Of a DNA stretch of 36,570 nucleotides, positions 6,796-14,564 are shown in pieces. The notes under the pieces were generated by a model. It ran no database searches. It was given only the letters and a program-made list of their open reading frames with translations, and had not been told where the DNA came from. Location: NCBI GenBank assembly GCA_964640995.1, contig CAZXJJ010000007.1, forward strand, positions 1-36,570, in the 5' to 3' direction. Source of the stretch: JAAYUH01 sp964640995. Its GTDB lineage: Bacteria > Caldisericota > Caldisericia > B22-G15. A program made the position numbers and the translations under genes. Numbering within the stretch: position 1 is the first letter of the stretch; every line of letters starts with the position of its first letter.

Positions 6796-7816
6796 GATTA
6801 ATAATTTTATCCAAAATTTTAATAAGATTTTCTCCATCTCTCAAAGAAACCATCTCAATAGTTGAATGAGTGTATCTTACAGGAAAACATAATGGAATTG
6901 ATTTAAATCCTGTAAAAGAGATTTCAGTAATTGCTGCATCTGTTGAACCACCTGAAACACTTATTTGAATTGGGATATTGTTTTCTTTGCTTAATTTAAA
7001 AACAAAATTAAAGATTTCTTCATCAACAATCATTCTTGCATCAACTTTTCTTATAACTGGACCTTCTCCGAGAAGAACTGAGTTTTTATAAACTGATGGT
7101 GTGTCTTTAATATCTGTTGAAGATACTGAATCAACTGCAATTATTAAATCTGGATTGAATTGTGGTGCGATAACTGATGCACCTCTTAAACCAATCTCCT
7201 CTTCTACACTAAATACAAAAACAAGTGTGTTAAGAGGTTTAGTGTCTTTATGCTTATCGATTAATTCCATTAAAAGAAAACAGCCAAATCTATCATCTAA
7301 ACCTCTTCCAATAACAAAATCACCATTAAAAAAGATCTCTTTTTCAAAAACTATTGGATCTCCAATTTTTATCCCAAGTTTTAAAACCTCTTCTTTGCTT
7401 TTTACTCCAATATCAATTTTAAGATTATGCCATGGAATAACTCCCTCATTTTTTGAATCAACTGTAATATGGGGTGGCAAAAGACCTATAACACCTAAAA
7501 CTTCGTTTTCTCCTAATATCTTTACAACCCTTGAAATTAGCAACCTATCATCAATTCCACCAATTTTCTTGAATCCAATCAAACCGCTTTCATCAATAGA
7601 TGAAACAACAAAACCAAGTTCATCCATATGTGATATTAAAACCACTTTACTCTCTTTAACTCCTTTTTTTACAGCAATTAAATTTCCAATATTGTCTTTA
7701 TAAATTTCATCAAGATTTTTATTTTCAATTTCTTTTCTAATAAAATCTCTAATTTTTGATTCAAAACCAGAAACTCCAGGAGTTTTTAAAAGTTTTTCAA
7801 GAAGATTTAAATTCAT
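6782..7816 (-). CDS. M42-family aminopeptidase (TET/PepA-type, formerly endoglucanase-like)
   Basis: A 344-residue cytoplasmic metallopeptidase. Dinuclear metal ligands and catalytic residues are visible: H63 (ISHMDELG), D174 (GRGLDDRFG), E205/E206 (SVEEEIGLRGA), D229 (AVDSVSS) and H317 (RYTHSTIE). The family forms large dodecameric TET particles in thermophiles and trims peptides released by proteasomes or other proteases. The exact specificity (glutamyl, lysyl or leucyl) cannot be read from sequence. It follows the L,D-transpeptidase gene by 3 bases and overlaps ogg by 14 bases. There is a good Shine-Dalgarno (AAGGAGGAG) just upstream. Confidence 0.94.
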   Translation of the reverse strand: MNLNLLEKLLKTPGVSGFESKIRDFIRKEIENKNLDEIYKDNIGNLIAVKKGVKESKVVLISHMDELGFVVSSIDESGLIGFKKIGGIDDRLLISRVVKILGENEVLGVIGLLPPHITVDSKNEGVIPWHNLKIDIGVKSKEEVLKLGIKIGDPIVFEKEIFFNGDFVIGRGLDDRFGCFLLMELIDKHKDTKPLNTLVFVFSVEEEIGLRGASVIAPQFNPDLIIAVDSVSSTDIKDTPSVYKNSVLLGEGPVIRKVDARMIVDEEIFNFVFKLSKENNIPIQISVSGGSTDAAITEISFTGFKSIPLCFPVRYTHSTIEMVSLRDGENLIKILDKIINHELQ

Positions 7817-7819
7817 TTT

Positions 7820-8329
7820 TCACTCCTCCTTATCTAAATTTTCTTCAATGAATGTTTTTAAATTATAAAAATTATATAAAAGAGAAACTCCTTTTTTTAA
7901 ATCATTATCAATATTTGATGAGAAAATTTCAACCTTATCACCAACATTTAAATATGGATATAAAATAACTATGTCTCTATTCTGTAATCTAATACATCCT
8001 TGAGATTTACTTTTTCCAATTGAAAATGGTTCATTTGTTCCATGAATTCCATAACCTATCCAACTTAAACCAACCCATCTTATTCCAAGAGCATTTTCTT
8101 TTGTTTCTTTATATGGTGGATAAACTTTTCCATCTATAAACCACTTTGGGTCTATGCTTTTATTTAATATTTTGAAAATGCCCTCTTTTGTTTCGTCTTT
8201 TGAAGTACCTGTTGCAACAGGAAAAATTATTTTTGTTGTTTCATTTTGAAAATAAATCACATGAAAAGATTTATCAATTTTAATTATAGGTAAAGAGATG
8301 AGTAATAAAAACATAAAAATTTTTTTCAT
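7820..8329 (-). CDS. Secreted or membrane-anchored L,D-transpeptidase (YkuD domain)
   Basis: A 169-residue protein with an N-terminal hydrophobic segment (residues 4-16) serving as signal or anchor. The YkuD catalytic region reads GIHGTNEPFSIG then SQGCIRLQNRD, giving H96, C112 and R114 as the active-site set. Such enzymes cross-link peptidoglycan through meso-diaminopimelate or attach proteins to it, outside the cytoplasmic membrane. There is no LysM or other wall-binding domain, so it is a minimal version. The start overlaps the end of mce by 4 bases. With the PBP1A gene at the window edge it shows that the organism makes peptidoglycan. Confidence 0.93.
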   Translation of the reverse strand: MKKIFMFLLLISLPIIKIDKSFHVIYFQNETTKIIFPVATGTSKDETKEGIFKILNKSIDPKWFIDGKVYPPYKETKENALGIRWVGLSWIGYGIHGTNEPFSIGKSKSQGCIRLQNRDIVILYPYLNVGDKVEIFSSNIDNDLKKGVSLLYNFYNLKTFIEENLDKEE

Positions 8330-8724
8330 TCTTCAACAAGTTCAATCAATGTTCCATATGTTGATTTTGGATGAATAAATGCAATTTTTTTATTATGTGA
8401 ACCTCTTCTTGGTTTTTCATCAATTAATACAACACCTTTTTCTTTAAGAATATTTAATTTTTCCTCAATATTTTTTACCTTAAATGCTACATGATGAATT
8501 CCTTCTCCTTTTGAGTCAAGAAACTTTTTAATTGGTGAATCATCTGTAAGTGGTTCAAGATATTCAATATTCGTGTCTCCAAATTTGAAGACTAAAACCT
8601 TTACTTTATTTTCAGGTAGTTCTTCTTCATAAAGAAAATCAATATTTAAGATATCCTTATAAAAACTTTTTACAGATTCAAGATTTTTAACTGTAATTCC
8701 AATATGGTCTACTATTTCAAACAT
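8326..8724 (-). CDS. mce: Methylmalonyl-CoA epimerase
   Basis: A 132-residue vicinal oxygen chelate (glyoxalase-fold) protein. It has two beta-alpha-beta-beta-beta repeats with metal ligands H7 (VDHIGITVKNLE), H77 (GIHHVAFKV) and E128 (GTLIELVEE), and the length fits the family. It converts (S)- to (R)-methylmalonyl-CoA between propionyl-CoA carboxylase and the B12-dependent mutase. It lies 3 bases after korC, which places it with 2-oxoacid/CoA metabolism. A cobalamin adenosyltransferase gene is also in the window (27692-28273), consistent with an active B12 mutase pathway, although the mutase gene itself is not here. Confidence 0.9.
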   Translation of the reverse strand: MFEIVDHIGITVKNLESVKSFYKDILNIDFLYEEELPENKVKVLVFKFGDTNIEYLEPLTDDSPIKKFLDSKGEGIHHVAFKVKNIEEKLNILKEKGVVLIDEKPRRGSHNKKIAFIHPKSTYGTLIELVEE

Positions 8725-8727
8725 TTT

Positions 8728-9273
8728 TTAACCTCCTTTTTCTGATAAAACTTTTATATCTCTTCCTAAATTAAATGCTTCAATATTAATTTTTTTATCA
8801 CCTTTTTCTAAGTTGTTCAAAACATACATAAATGAGTTTATATCTATAAAATCTAAAAAATTAGATAAAAATCCAAGAGAAATTAAGTTCATTGCTTCTT
8901 TTGTATTAAAATTCTCCAAAGAAATTTTTGTAAATGGAATTTTATAAACACTATTTTTTATAAAATTTTCTTTTAAATCTTCAAAACTGGAGTCATAAAT
9001 AATTATTGTATTATCTACAATAGATTCTTTATATTTCTGAAATGCTTTTAAATTATAAGAAATGAAAAAATCAACATCTTTTACTTTTGGATAATTGATC
9101 TCTTCATCTGAAATTAAAACAAGTGATTTTAAAATATCACCTCTTTGAGCAGCACTATAGTGTTGTGTCTGAACAGAAAATAAATTAGATTTTATTGCAC
9201 TTTTTGCTAAAATTACTGATACAAAAATTACTCCTTGACCACCTCTGCCATTGAATAAGAAGCTTTTTCTCAT
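8728..9273 (-). CDS. korC: 2-oxoacid:ferredoxin oxidoreductase, gamma subunit
   Basis: The protein is about 181 residues from the ATG at 9273, which follows a perfect Shine-Dalgarno (AGGAGGT). An in-frame upstream start at 9315 would lie inside korB and is rejected. The N-terminus shows the typical gamma-subunit glycine motif, SFLFNGRGGQGV, followed by the QTQHYSAAQRGD region seen in KorC/PorC proteins. The subunit contributes to coenzyme A binding. The order korD-korA-korB-korC matches 2-oxoglutarate:ferredoxin oxidoreductases, which make or use 2-oxoglutarate and succinyl-CoA. The substrate could also be a branched or other 2-oxoacid. Confidence 0.9.
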   Translation of the reverse strand: MRKSFLFNGRGGQGVIFVSVILAKSAIKSNLFSVQTQHYSAAQRGDILKSLVLISDEEINYPKVKDVDFFISYNLKAFQKYKESIVDNTIIIYDSSFEDLKENFIKNSVYKIPFTKISLENFNTKEAMNLISLGFLSNFLDFIDINSFMYVLNNLEKGDKKINIEAFNLGRDIKVLSEKGG

Positions 9274-9274
9274 A

Positions 9275-10072
9275 TTACCTCCTGTGAATTTCTTTGTAAA
9301 TCGATTCAAAATCAATAAGTGGCTCTTCTATAAAGATACCAATTGGAATTTTCTTTTTCTTTTCCTCTTCAGATATTTTATCGCTCTGCTCTATTCTATA
9401 AAAATATTCTCTCTGCTTAACAAAAAACTCTGATGGATCAGAAATGTTTATATATCTTCCATAATATGTTGGACATGGAGATATTATTTCAACAAATGAA
9501 AAACCTTTATGTTTAATTGCTCTATTTATTATGTTTACAAGGTTGTTATAATAAAAAATTGAACCTCTTGCAACAAAAGTTGCACCTGCACCAATTAGAA
9601 GTTTAACAACATCAAAATTTGGTTCATATTTTCCAAATGGTGAAGTTGAAGTTTTGATTCCTGCAGGTGTTGTTGGCGATGCTTGTCCTCCTGTCATTCC
9701 ATAAATCATATTGTTAAACAAAAAGACATTTATATTTAAATTTCTTCTTGCTGCATGAATCATATGGTTTCCACCAATAGCAAGACCATCACCGTCTCCA
9801 GTAATAACAAAAACATGCTTTTCTGGATTTGTTAATTTAATTCCTGTTGCAAAAGCAATTGCCCTTCCATGAATTGTGTGAAGTGAATCAAAATCTACAT
9901 ATCCAGGTATTCTTGAAGAGCATCCTATTCCTGAAACAAAAATTAAATCTTCCTTTTTTAAATTTTCTTCACAAAATGCTTCAAGAATTGCTCTTAAGCC
10001 GATACCTAAACCACATCCTGCACAAAAAATTGTCGGTAGTTTTTCTAAATCTATATAATCTCTCCAATTCAT
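9275..10072 (-). CDS. korB: 2-oxoacid:ferredoxin oxidoreductase, beta subunit (TPP-binding)
   Basis: A 265-residue subunit with the thiamine pyrophosphate and Mg signature VITGDGDGLAIGGNH and the following NNMIYGMTGGQASPTTP, which is characteristic of KorB. Early cysteines in TIFCAGCGLGIG (C17, C20) and GIGCSSR probably hold the internal Fe-S cluster. It decarboxylates the 2-oxoacid and passes electrons to ferredoxin in the cytoplasm. The 4-base overlap with korA and 1-base gap to korC show a translationally coupled operon. Confidence 0.95.
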   Translation of the reverse strand: MNWRDYIDLEKLPTIFCAGCGLGIGLRAILEAFCEENLKKEDLIFVSGIGCSSRIPGYVDFDSLHTIHGRAIAFATGIKLTNPEKHVFVITGDGDGLAIGGNHMIHAARRNLNINVFLFNNMIYGMTGGQASPTTPAGIKTSTSPFGKYEPNFDVVKLLIGAGATFVARGSIFYYNNLVNIINRAIKHKGFSFVEIISPCPTYYGRYINISDPSEFFVKQREYFYRIEQSDKISEEEKKKKIPIGIFIEEPLIDFESIYKEIHRR

Positions 10073-11172
10073 AAATTTACCTCAATTGATCCAATCAATT
10101 CATCAAAATCTGGCAAATCTCCCTTAAAGAAAGTTATACTCTTTACTTCTTTATCACATAAAATTCTTTTTATATCAAGATAGAGTTGTCCCATATTTAA
10201 TTCAATAACAAAAACCTTTTTAGTTGATTTAAAAATTTCTTTTATTTTTTCTTCATCAACTGGATTTAAAGTTATTGGTCTATAAAAACCAACATTTAAA
10301 CCTTTATTAGATAACTCTTTCTTTAACTCTTTAACTACTGTCCCCATTATTCCAAAACCAATAAGAGCAATTTCTGCATTTGAATCAATATCTGTTTCAT
10401 AGAAAAATATTTTTTCTTTGAAAATATTTATTTTTCTCATTAGATGTGAGAGATTTTTTTCTATCATCTTAGCATCTGTTGTTGGAAATCCTGACTCATC
10501 ATGAAAGAGACCTGTAATTTTTACTTTTTTTCCTTCACCTACAAATGGCTTTTTGTATAGATCATGTTCAAAATCATATGTTTTTTCACTTAATGGTTCA
10601 TTTTGAAATGAAACATTAAATAATTTATCTTCTCTATTTATTAAACTTCTCATGTGACCTACTATTTCATCAGATAAAATTATTACTGGATTTCTATAAT
10701 AAAAAGCAATATCAAAGGAAATTTTTGTTAGATGGTAAAACTCATTAACTGTTCCAGGAGATAAAATTATAACTGGGTGGTCTCCATGAGTCCCCCATTT
10801 TGCTTGCATATAATCTCCCTGTCCAATATTTGTTGGAAGTCCAGTTGATGGTCCTCCTCTCATTACATCAACAATTACACATGGTGCTTCAGTCATACAT
10901 GCAAAACCAAGTGCTTCCTGCATAAGAGAAAAACCTGGTCCAGATGTTGCAGTCAGCGCTTTTTTACCTGTTAAAGATGCACCAATCACAGCACAGATAG
11001 ATGCAATTTCATCTTCCATCTGTATAAAAATTTTTCTTCTTTTAGGTAGTTCATATGATAAAACTTCGAGAATTTCACTTGATGGAGTTATAGGGTATCC
11101 CGCAAAAAAATCAAGGCCCCCATCAATAGCTCCATAAGCACATGCTTCATTACCCTGTAAGAATTCTCTCAT
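10069..11172 (-). CDS. korA: 2-oxoacid:ferredoxin oxidoreductase, alpha subunit
   Basis: A 367-residue subunit. The opening FLQGNEACAYGAIDGGLDFF followed by AGYPITPSSEI is the classic KorA/VorB pyrimidine-binding start, then MEDEIASICAVIGAS and ATSGPGFSLMQEALG. The C-terminal part (about 255-367) is the transketolase C-like domain. Relatives with separate alpha and gamma subunits are usually 2-oxoglutarate or isovalerate enzymes. The gene overlaps korD by 4 bases upstream and korB by 4 bases downstream. The gene set plus the adjacent epimerase favours 2-oxoglutarate, but this is inference. Confidence 0.95.
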   Translation of the reverse strand: MREFLQGNEACAYGAIDGGLDFFAGYPITPSSEILEVLSYELPKRRKIFIQMEDEIASICAVIGASLTGKKALTATSGPGFSLMQEALGFACMTEAPCVIVDVMRGGPSTGLPTNIGQGDYMQAKWGTHGDHPVIILSPGTVNEFYHLTKISFDIAFYYRNPVIILSDEIVGHMRSLINREDKLFNVSFQNEPLSEKTYDFEHDLYKKPFVGEGKKVKITGLFHDESGFPTTDAKMIEKNLSHLMRKINIFKEKIFFYETDIDSNAEIALIGFGIMGTVVKELKKELSNKGLNVGFYRPITLNPVDEEKIKEIFKSTKKVFVIELNMGQLYLDIKRILCDKEVKSITFFKGDLPDFDELIGSIEVNL

Positions 11173-11378
11173 ACCTCCTCCACTTCAATTGCAAAATCAG
11201 GACATAAATTTTCACAAATTTTACAACCTACACACAAATTTTCATCTTTTACATAAACAATTCCTGTATCATTTATTTCAAAAACTTTTTTGGGACAAAC
11301 TTTAAAACATATAAAACACTCTTTACAAAAATTTTTATCTATTTTTACATTAAAAACCTTATTATAGTTTGAACTCAA
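11169..11378 (-). CDS. korD: 2-oxoacid:ferredoxin oxidoreductase, delta (2[4Fe-4S] ferredoxin) subunit
   Basis: A 69-residue ferredoxin-like subunit with two complete 4Fe-4S motifs: C18-x2-C21-x2-C24-x3-C28 and C49-x2-C52-x2-C55-x3-C59. It relays electrons from the alpha/beta core to free ferredoxin. It starts 4 bases inside the end of ffh, so the kor genes depend on the ffh promoter. Confidence 0.94.
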   Translation of the reverse strand: MSSNYNKVFNVKIDKNFCKECFICFKVCPKKVFEINDTGIVYVKDENLCVGCKICENLCPDFAIEVEEV

Positions 11379-12661
11379 AAGATCCCTCCTCTTTTTAAAA
11401 TTTTATCTATGTTTTTATTCTCAAGCATACTTTTCATAAGTTTATAATTCTTCAAAAGCGTGTTAACATCATTAATTGATGTACCAGAGCCTTTTGCAAT
11501 TCTTTTTTTTCTATCACCATCAATAATATCAGGATGTAATCTTTCCTTTTTTGTCATAGATTGAATTATTGCTTTCATTCTTTTAATATTTTTCTCATCA
11601 AATTTCATAGAATCAGAAATCATAGGAAAATATCCCATTAATGAACTAAAACCACCCATTTTTTCAATTGATTCAATTTGATTTAAAAAGGTTTCAAGAT
11701 TAAATTTTTCTTTTTTTGAAACTTCTTTTTTCTCTTCTTTTATGGTTTCAATTTTTTTAATTAGCCCTTTTATATCAGGTTGACCTAGAATTCGCAAAAC
11801 CAAAGATTCTTCATCAAATTCCTCAAGGTCACCAATTTTTTCTCCAACACCGACAAATTTTATAGGAACAGAAGTTACATATCTCATTGATAAAATCGCA
11901 CCACCCTTAGAATCGCCATCAAGCATTGTTGCAATTATTCCAGTTAAACCAACCATTCTTTTAAATTCAAGAGCAATATCAACACTTCCCTGACCCAAAA
12001 GAGAAGATGCAACCAAAAGTGATTCTGTTGGTTTTGCCTCTTCTTTTATATCCTTTAATTCTTTCATCATCTCTTGATCAATATGAATTCTTCCAGGAGT
12101 GTCATAAATAATAAATTCAATTCTCTCTTTTTTTGCAATTTCTTTTGCTCTTTTAATCAATTTAAGGGGAGTTAAATTCTCCTCAAAATAAAAAGGTGTA
12201 TCTACCATATTTGCTATTTCTTCAAGTTGTTTTATTGCACCAGGTCTTTTAAGGTCAAGCGGTACAAGTAAACTCCTATATCCCCTATTCTTTAAAAAGT
12301 ATGAAAGTTTTCCAGCAGTTGTTGTTTTTCCGCTTCCTTGGATTCCAAAAAGAAGAATTTCAGTTGGAGGAATTGATGAAAATTTTAATGGTGCACCTTT
12401 TCCAATTATTTTCAAAAGAATATCATAAACAATTTTTGTTATTTGTTCTTCAGGAAGGACAGATTTTAAAATCTCCTCTTTGAGTGCTTCTTCTTCAACT
12501 CTTTTAAGTATCTCTTTTACAACTTTTAAATTTACATCAGCACTTATTAAAACCTTTTTAAATTCGCTTAAACCCTCTTCAATGTCACTCTTTGTTAAAA
12601 GACCTTTTCTGCCAAATCTATCTAATATATCTCTGATGCCTTTTCTTAAGTTTTCAAACAT
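11375..12661 (-). CDS. ffh: Signal recognition particle protein Ffh
   Basis: The SRP54 GTPase is about 428 residues from the ATG at 12661 (MFENLRKGIRDILDRFGRKG, the normal Ffh start). It has an N domain (about 1-85), a G domain with P-loop GIQGSGKTTTAGKL, DTPGR and LDGDSKGG, and a Met-rich M domain at the C-terminus that ends in GSGTSINDVNTLLKNY. It binds 4.5S RNA and signal sequences and targets ribosomes to SecYEG through FtsY. An in-frame TTG at 12700 is rejected because it is the first codon of the -35 box. No Shine-Dalgarno precedes the ATG and the predicted leader is only about 6 bases. It heads a long operon reaching perR. Confidence 0.95.
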   Translation of the reverse strand: MFENLRKGIRDILDRFGRKGLLTKSDIEEGLSEFKKVLISADVNLKVVKEILKRVEEEALKEEILKSVLPEEQITKIVYDILLKIIGKGAPLKFSSIPPTEILLFGIQGSGKTTTAGKLSYFLKNRGYRSLLVPLDLKRPGAIKQLEEIANMVDTPFYFEENLTPLKLIKRAKEIAKKERIEFIIYDTPGRIHIDQEMMKELKDIKEEAKPTESLLVASSLLGQGSVDIALEFKRMVGLTGIIATMLDGDSKGGAILSMRYVTSVPIKFVGVGEKIGDLEEFDEESLVLRILGQPDIKGLIKKIETIKEEKKEVSKKEKFNLETFLNQIESIEKMGGFSSLMGYFPMISDSMKFDEKNIKRMKAIIQSMTKKERLHPDIIDGDRKKRIAKGSGTSINDVNTLLKNYKLMKSMLENKNIDKILKRGGIF

Positions 12662-12673
12662 TTCAAAATAAAT

Positions 12674-12700
12674 ATTATATTTTTTAACCCCTTTTGTCAA
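12674..12700 (-). promoter_or_regulatory. Promoter of the ffh-kor-mce-perR operon
   Basis: Minus-strand -35 TTGACA at 12700-12695, a 15-base spacer, and -10 TATAAT at 12679-12674. The spacer is two bases short of ideal, but both hexamers are perfect. The distance from the -10 element to the ffh ATG is 12 bases, giving a very short leader. It overlaps a plus-strand promoter candidate for the divergent PHP gene. Confidence 0.72.
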
Positions 12701-12720
12701 CTTTAAACAAATGCTAAAAT
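12694..12720 (+). promoter_or_regulatory. Candidate promoter of the PHP-mtnP-mtnA operon
   Basis: Plus-strand TTGTCA at 12694-12699, a 15-base spacer, and TAAAAT at 12715-12720. The -10 element ends 8 bases before the ATG, so the transcript would start at or within a couple of bases of the start codon. It shares the TTGTCAA sequence with the divergent ffh -35 box, so polymerases on the two strands would compete. Confidence 0.5.
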
Positions 12721-12728
12721 TTTAATGT

Positions 12729-13784
12729 ATGGATTATAAATATTTTTCTGGTGTTATACATTTACATACAGTTTATTCAAAAGATAGTGAACTAACACCT
12801 CTCGACCTTATAAAATATGCAAAAAAATTCAATATTGATTTTTTAATTATAACAGATCATAACTCAATTGAAGCAAAAAAATTTGAGGGTTTCTATGACA
12901 ATATACTTTTAATTGTTGGTGAGGAATTAAGCCCACCAAATGGAGAACACCTTTTAGCAATTGGTGTTGAAAATTTTATTAAATACACAGATAATCCTCA
13001 AGAAAATATAGATATAATCATCAATGAAGGTGGTTTATCTTTTATTGAGCATCCATTTTTTGATGGAAATAAATTTATTAAAAAAGAAACAAAAATTAAA
13101 TGGAATAACTGGAATGTGAAAAATTTTACAGGAATCTCTATTTTCAATTACACATGTGATGGTGGAGAGAGAATGAGGCCTTTAACTTATTTTCTTTTTT
13201 ATTTTTTCCCAGGACTTGATAAAGATATACCTAATTATAAAACACTTAAAAAATGGGATGAGTTAATACAAACAAGAAGAGTCGTGGGAATCGGAACACT
13301 TGATGCACATTTTTTATATTTTAAACTTTTTAATAGAATAAAAATCGAAACATTTCCTTTTATTTATTACTTTAATTCAATAAGAACAAACATAATAACT
13401 TATGAGAAAAATTTGAGTAAAGAATTAATTTTTAATGCTTTAAAAAATGGAAATGTATATGTAAACCATGAATATCTTGGAGATGGAAGAGGTTTTGTTT
13501 TTGGAATAAAAAAAAAGGATAAATTTTATTTAATGGGTGAAAAAGTCTTGTATGAAAATAATGAGAATTTATTAGTAAAAACTCCTAAAAATTGCCTTAT
13601 AAGAATTATAAAAAATGGTGAAAAATATTTTGAAACTTTTGGAAATGAAGTTTATTTAAAAAGTGTTCCTGAAGGAATTTTTAGGGTTGAAACTGAAGTT
13701 TATCACAGGTTTAACTATAAACCATGGATTTATTCAAATCCTGTTTATTTATTAAATAATAAGAAATATGAAGAATTTTTATGA
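12729..13784 (+). CDS. PHP-domain metal-dependent phosphoesterase-like protein
   Basis: A 351-residue protein whose first 200 residues form a PHP domain. Metal-ligand motifs are HLHTVYSKDS (H11, H13), ITDHNS (D43, H44), GEE (E65), H74, IEHPF (H108) and, near residue 195, DAH. PHP proteins hydrolyse phosphoesters such as histidinol phosphate, 3',5'-nucleotides or DNA ends. The substrate here is unknown. Residues about 220-351 form a C-terminal beta-rich extension I cannot name. The ATG has no Shine-Dalgarno and sits 8 bases after a TAAAAT -10 element. It lies upstream of the methionine salvage genes in the same direction (35-base gap), but a link to that pathway is only positional. Confidence 0.85.
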   Translation: MDYKYFSGVIHLHTVYSKDSELTPLDLIKYAKKFNIDFLIITDHNSIEAKKFEGFYDNILLIVGEELSPPNGEHLLAIGVENFIKYTDNPQENIDIIINEGGLSFIEHPFFDGNKFIKKETKIKWNNWNVKNFTGISIFNYTCDGGERMRPLTYFLFYFFPGLDKDIPNYKTLKKWDELIQTRRVVGIGTLDAHFLYFKLFNRIKIETFPFIYYFNSIRTNIITYEKNLSKELIFNALKNGNVYVNHEYLGDGRGFVFGIKKKDKFYLMGEKVLYENNENLLVKTPKNCLIRIIKNGEKYFETFGNEVYLKSVPEGIFRVETEVYHRFNYKPWIYSNPVYLLNNKKYEEFL

Positions 13785-13819
13785 TAAAATAGATTCCAGT
13801 GTTTTGAGAGGAGTAAAAG

Positions 13820-14563
13820 ATGTCAAGAATTGGAGTTATTGGAGGAAGTGGAGTTTATAACATAGATGAGATAGAAATTATTAAAGAAGATAGTTTAATA
13901 ACACCTTTTGGAATATTTGAATACACACTTGGAAAATATCTTGATAAAGAGATTATTTTTGTTGCTAGACATGGAAAAAGACATCAACTTCCACCTCATC
14001 TTATACCTTTTAGAAAAATAATTTGGGGCATGAAAGAACTCAATGTTAAATATATTATTGCAACATCTGCATGTGGCTCTTTAAATGAACAAATGATACC
14101 TGGAGATTTTGTAATAATAGACCAATTCATTGATTTTACAGATGGAAGAGATGCAACTTTTTTTGATACACCAGGAGATTTTAAACACACCGATATGACA
14201 GAACCATACTCAAGTATTCTAAGAGAAATAATTAAAAAAGTTTTTAGAAGATTAAATTTAAAATTTCATGAAAATGGAACTTATGTTACTATGAATGGTC
14301 CAAGATATGAAACAAAAGCAGAAATAAAAATGCTTAAACTGCTTGGAGGAGATCTTGTTGGAATGACTGGAACACCAGAGGTAACTCTTGCAAATGAACT
14401 TGGAATTCATTATGCTTCAATTGGTATAGTAACAAACTTTGCAGCAGGAATTTCAGATAAAAAAATTTCACACGAAGAGGTTGTTGAAATGATGAACTTT
14501 AAACTTCCAATTTTAAAAAAAGTAATTTTAGAAACAATCAAAGAGATAAAATTGGAGGAATAA
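13820..14563 (+). CDS. mtnP: S-methyl-5'-thioadenosine phosphorylase
   Basis: A 247-residue nucleoside phosphorylase: phosphate and substrate motifs GVIGGSGVYN, ARHGKRHQLPPH, ATSACGSL, NGPRYETKAEI and GMTGTPEVTLANELG. It splits methylthioadenosine to adenine and methylthioribose-1-phosphate, the substrate of the next gene (mtnA, 1-base gap). The adenine released can be salvaged by Apt, encoded at 18055. There is a good Shine-Dalgarno (GAGGAG) before the ATG. A TAAAAT at 13785-13790, right after the PHP stop codon, might provide an extra promoter. Specificity for methylthioadenosine rather than inosine or guanosine rests on the mtnA neighbour and overall similarity. Confidence 0.93.
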   Translation: MSRIGVIGGSGVYNIDEIEIIKEDSLITPFGIFEYTLGKYLDKEIIFVARHGKRHQLPPHLIPFRKIIWGMKELNVKYIIATSACGSLNEQMIPGDFVIIDQFIDFTDGRDATFFDTPGDFKHTDMTEPYSSILREIIKKVFRRLNLKFHENGTYVTMNGPRYETKAEIKMLKLLGGDLVGMTGTPEVTLANELGIHYASIGIVTNFAAGISDKKISHEEVVEMMNFKLPILKKVILETIKEIKLEE

Positions 14564-14564
14564 A

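Noticed and set aside
6796..6837. Upstream ATG for ogg
   Set aside because: It would give a 56-base overlap with the aminopeptidase gene and a hydrophobic N-terminus not seen in Ogg2 enzymes.
7101..7703. A 200-residue open frame on the plus strand
   Set aside because: It lies antisense to the M42 aminopeptidase gene, which has all its catalytic residues. The translation is low-complexity Ser/Pro/Ile-rich, typical of a shadow frame.
9274..9315. Upstream start for korC adding 14 residues
   Set aside because: The ATG at 9273 follows a perfect AGGAGGT and fits the family N-terminus. The longer form would overlap korB for no reason.
12662..12700. Upstream TTG start for ffh adding 13 residues
   Set aside because: The TTG is part of the TTGACA -35 box, and the extra residues are not found in SRP54 proteins.
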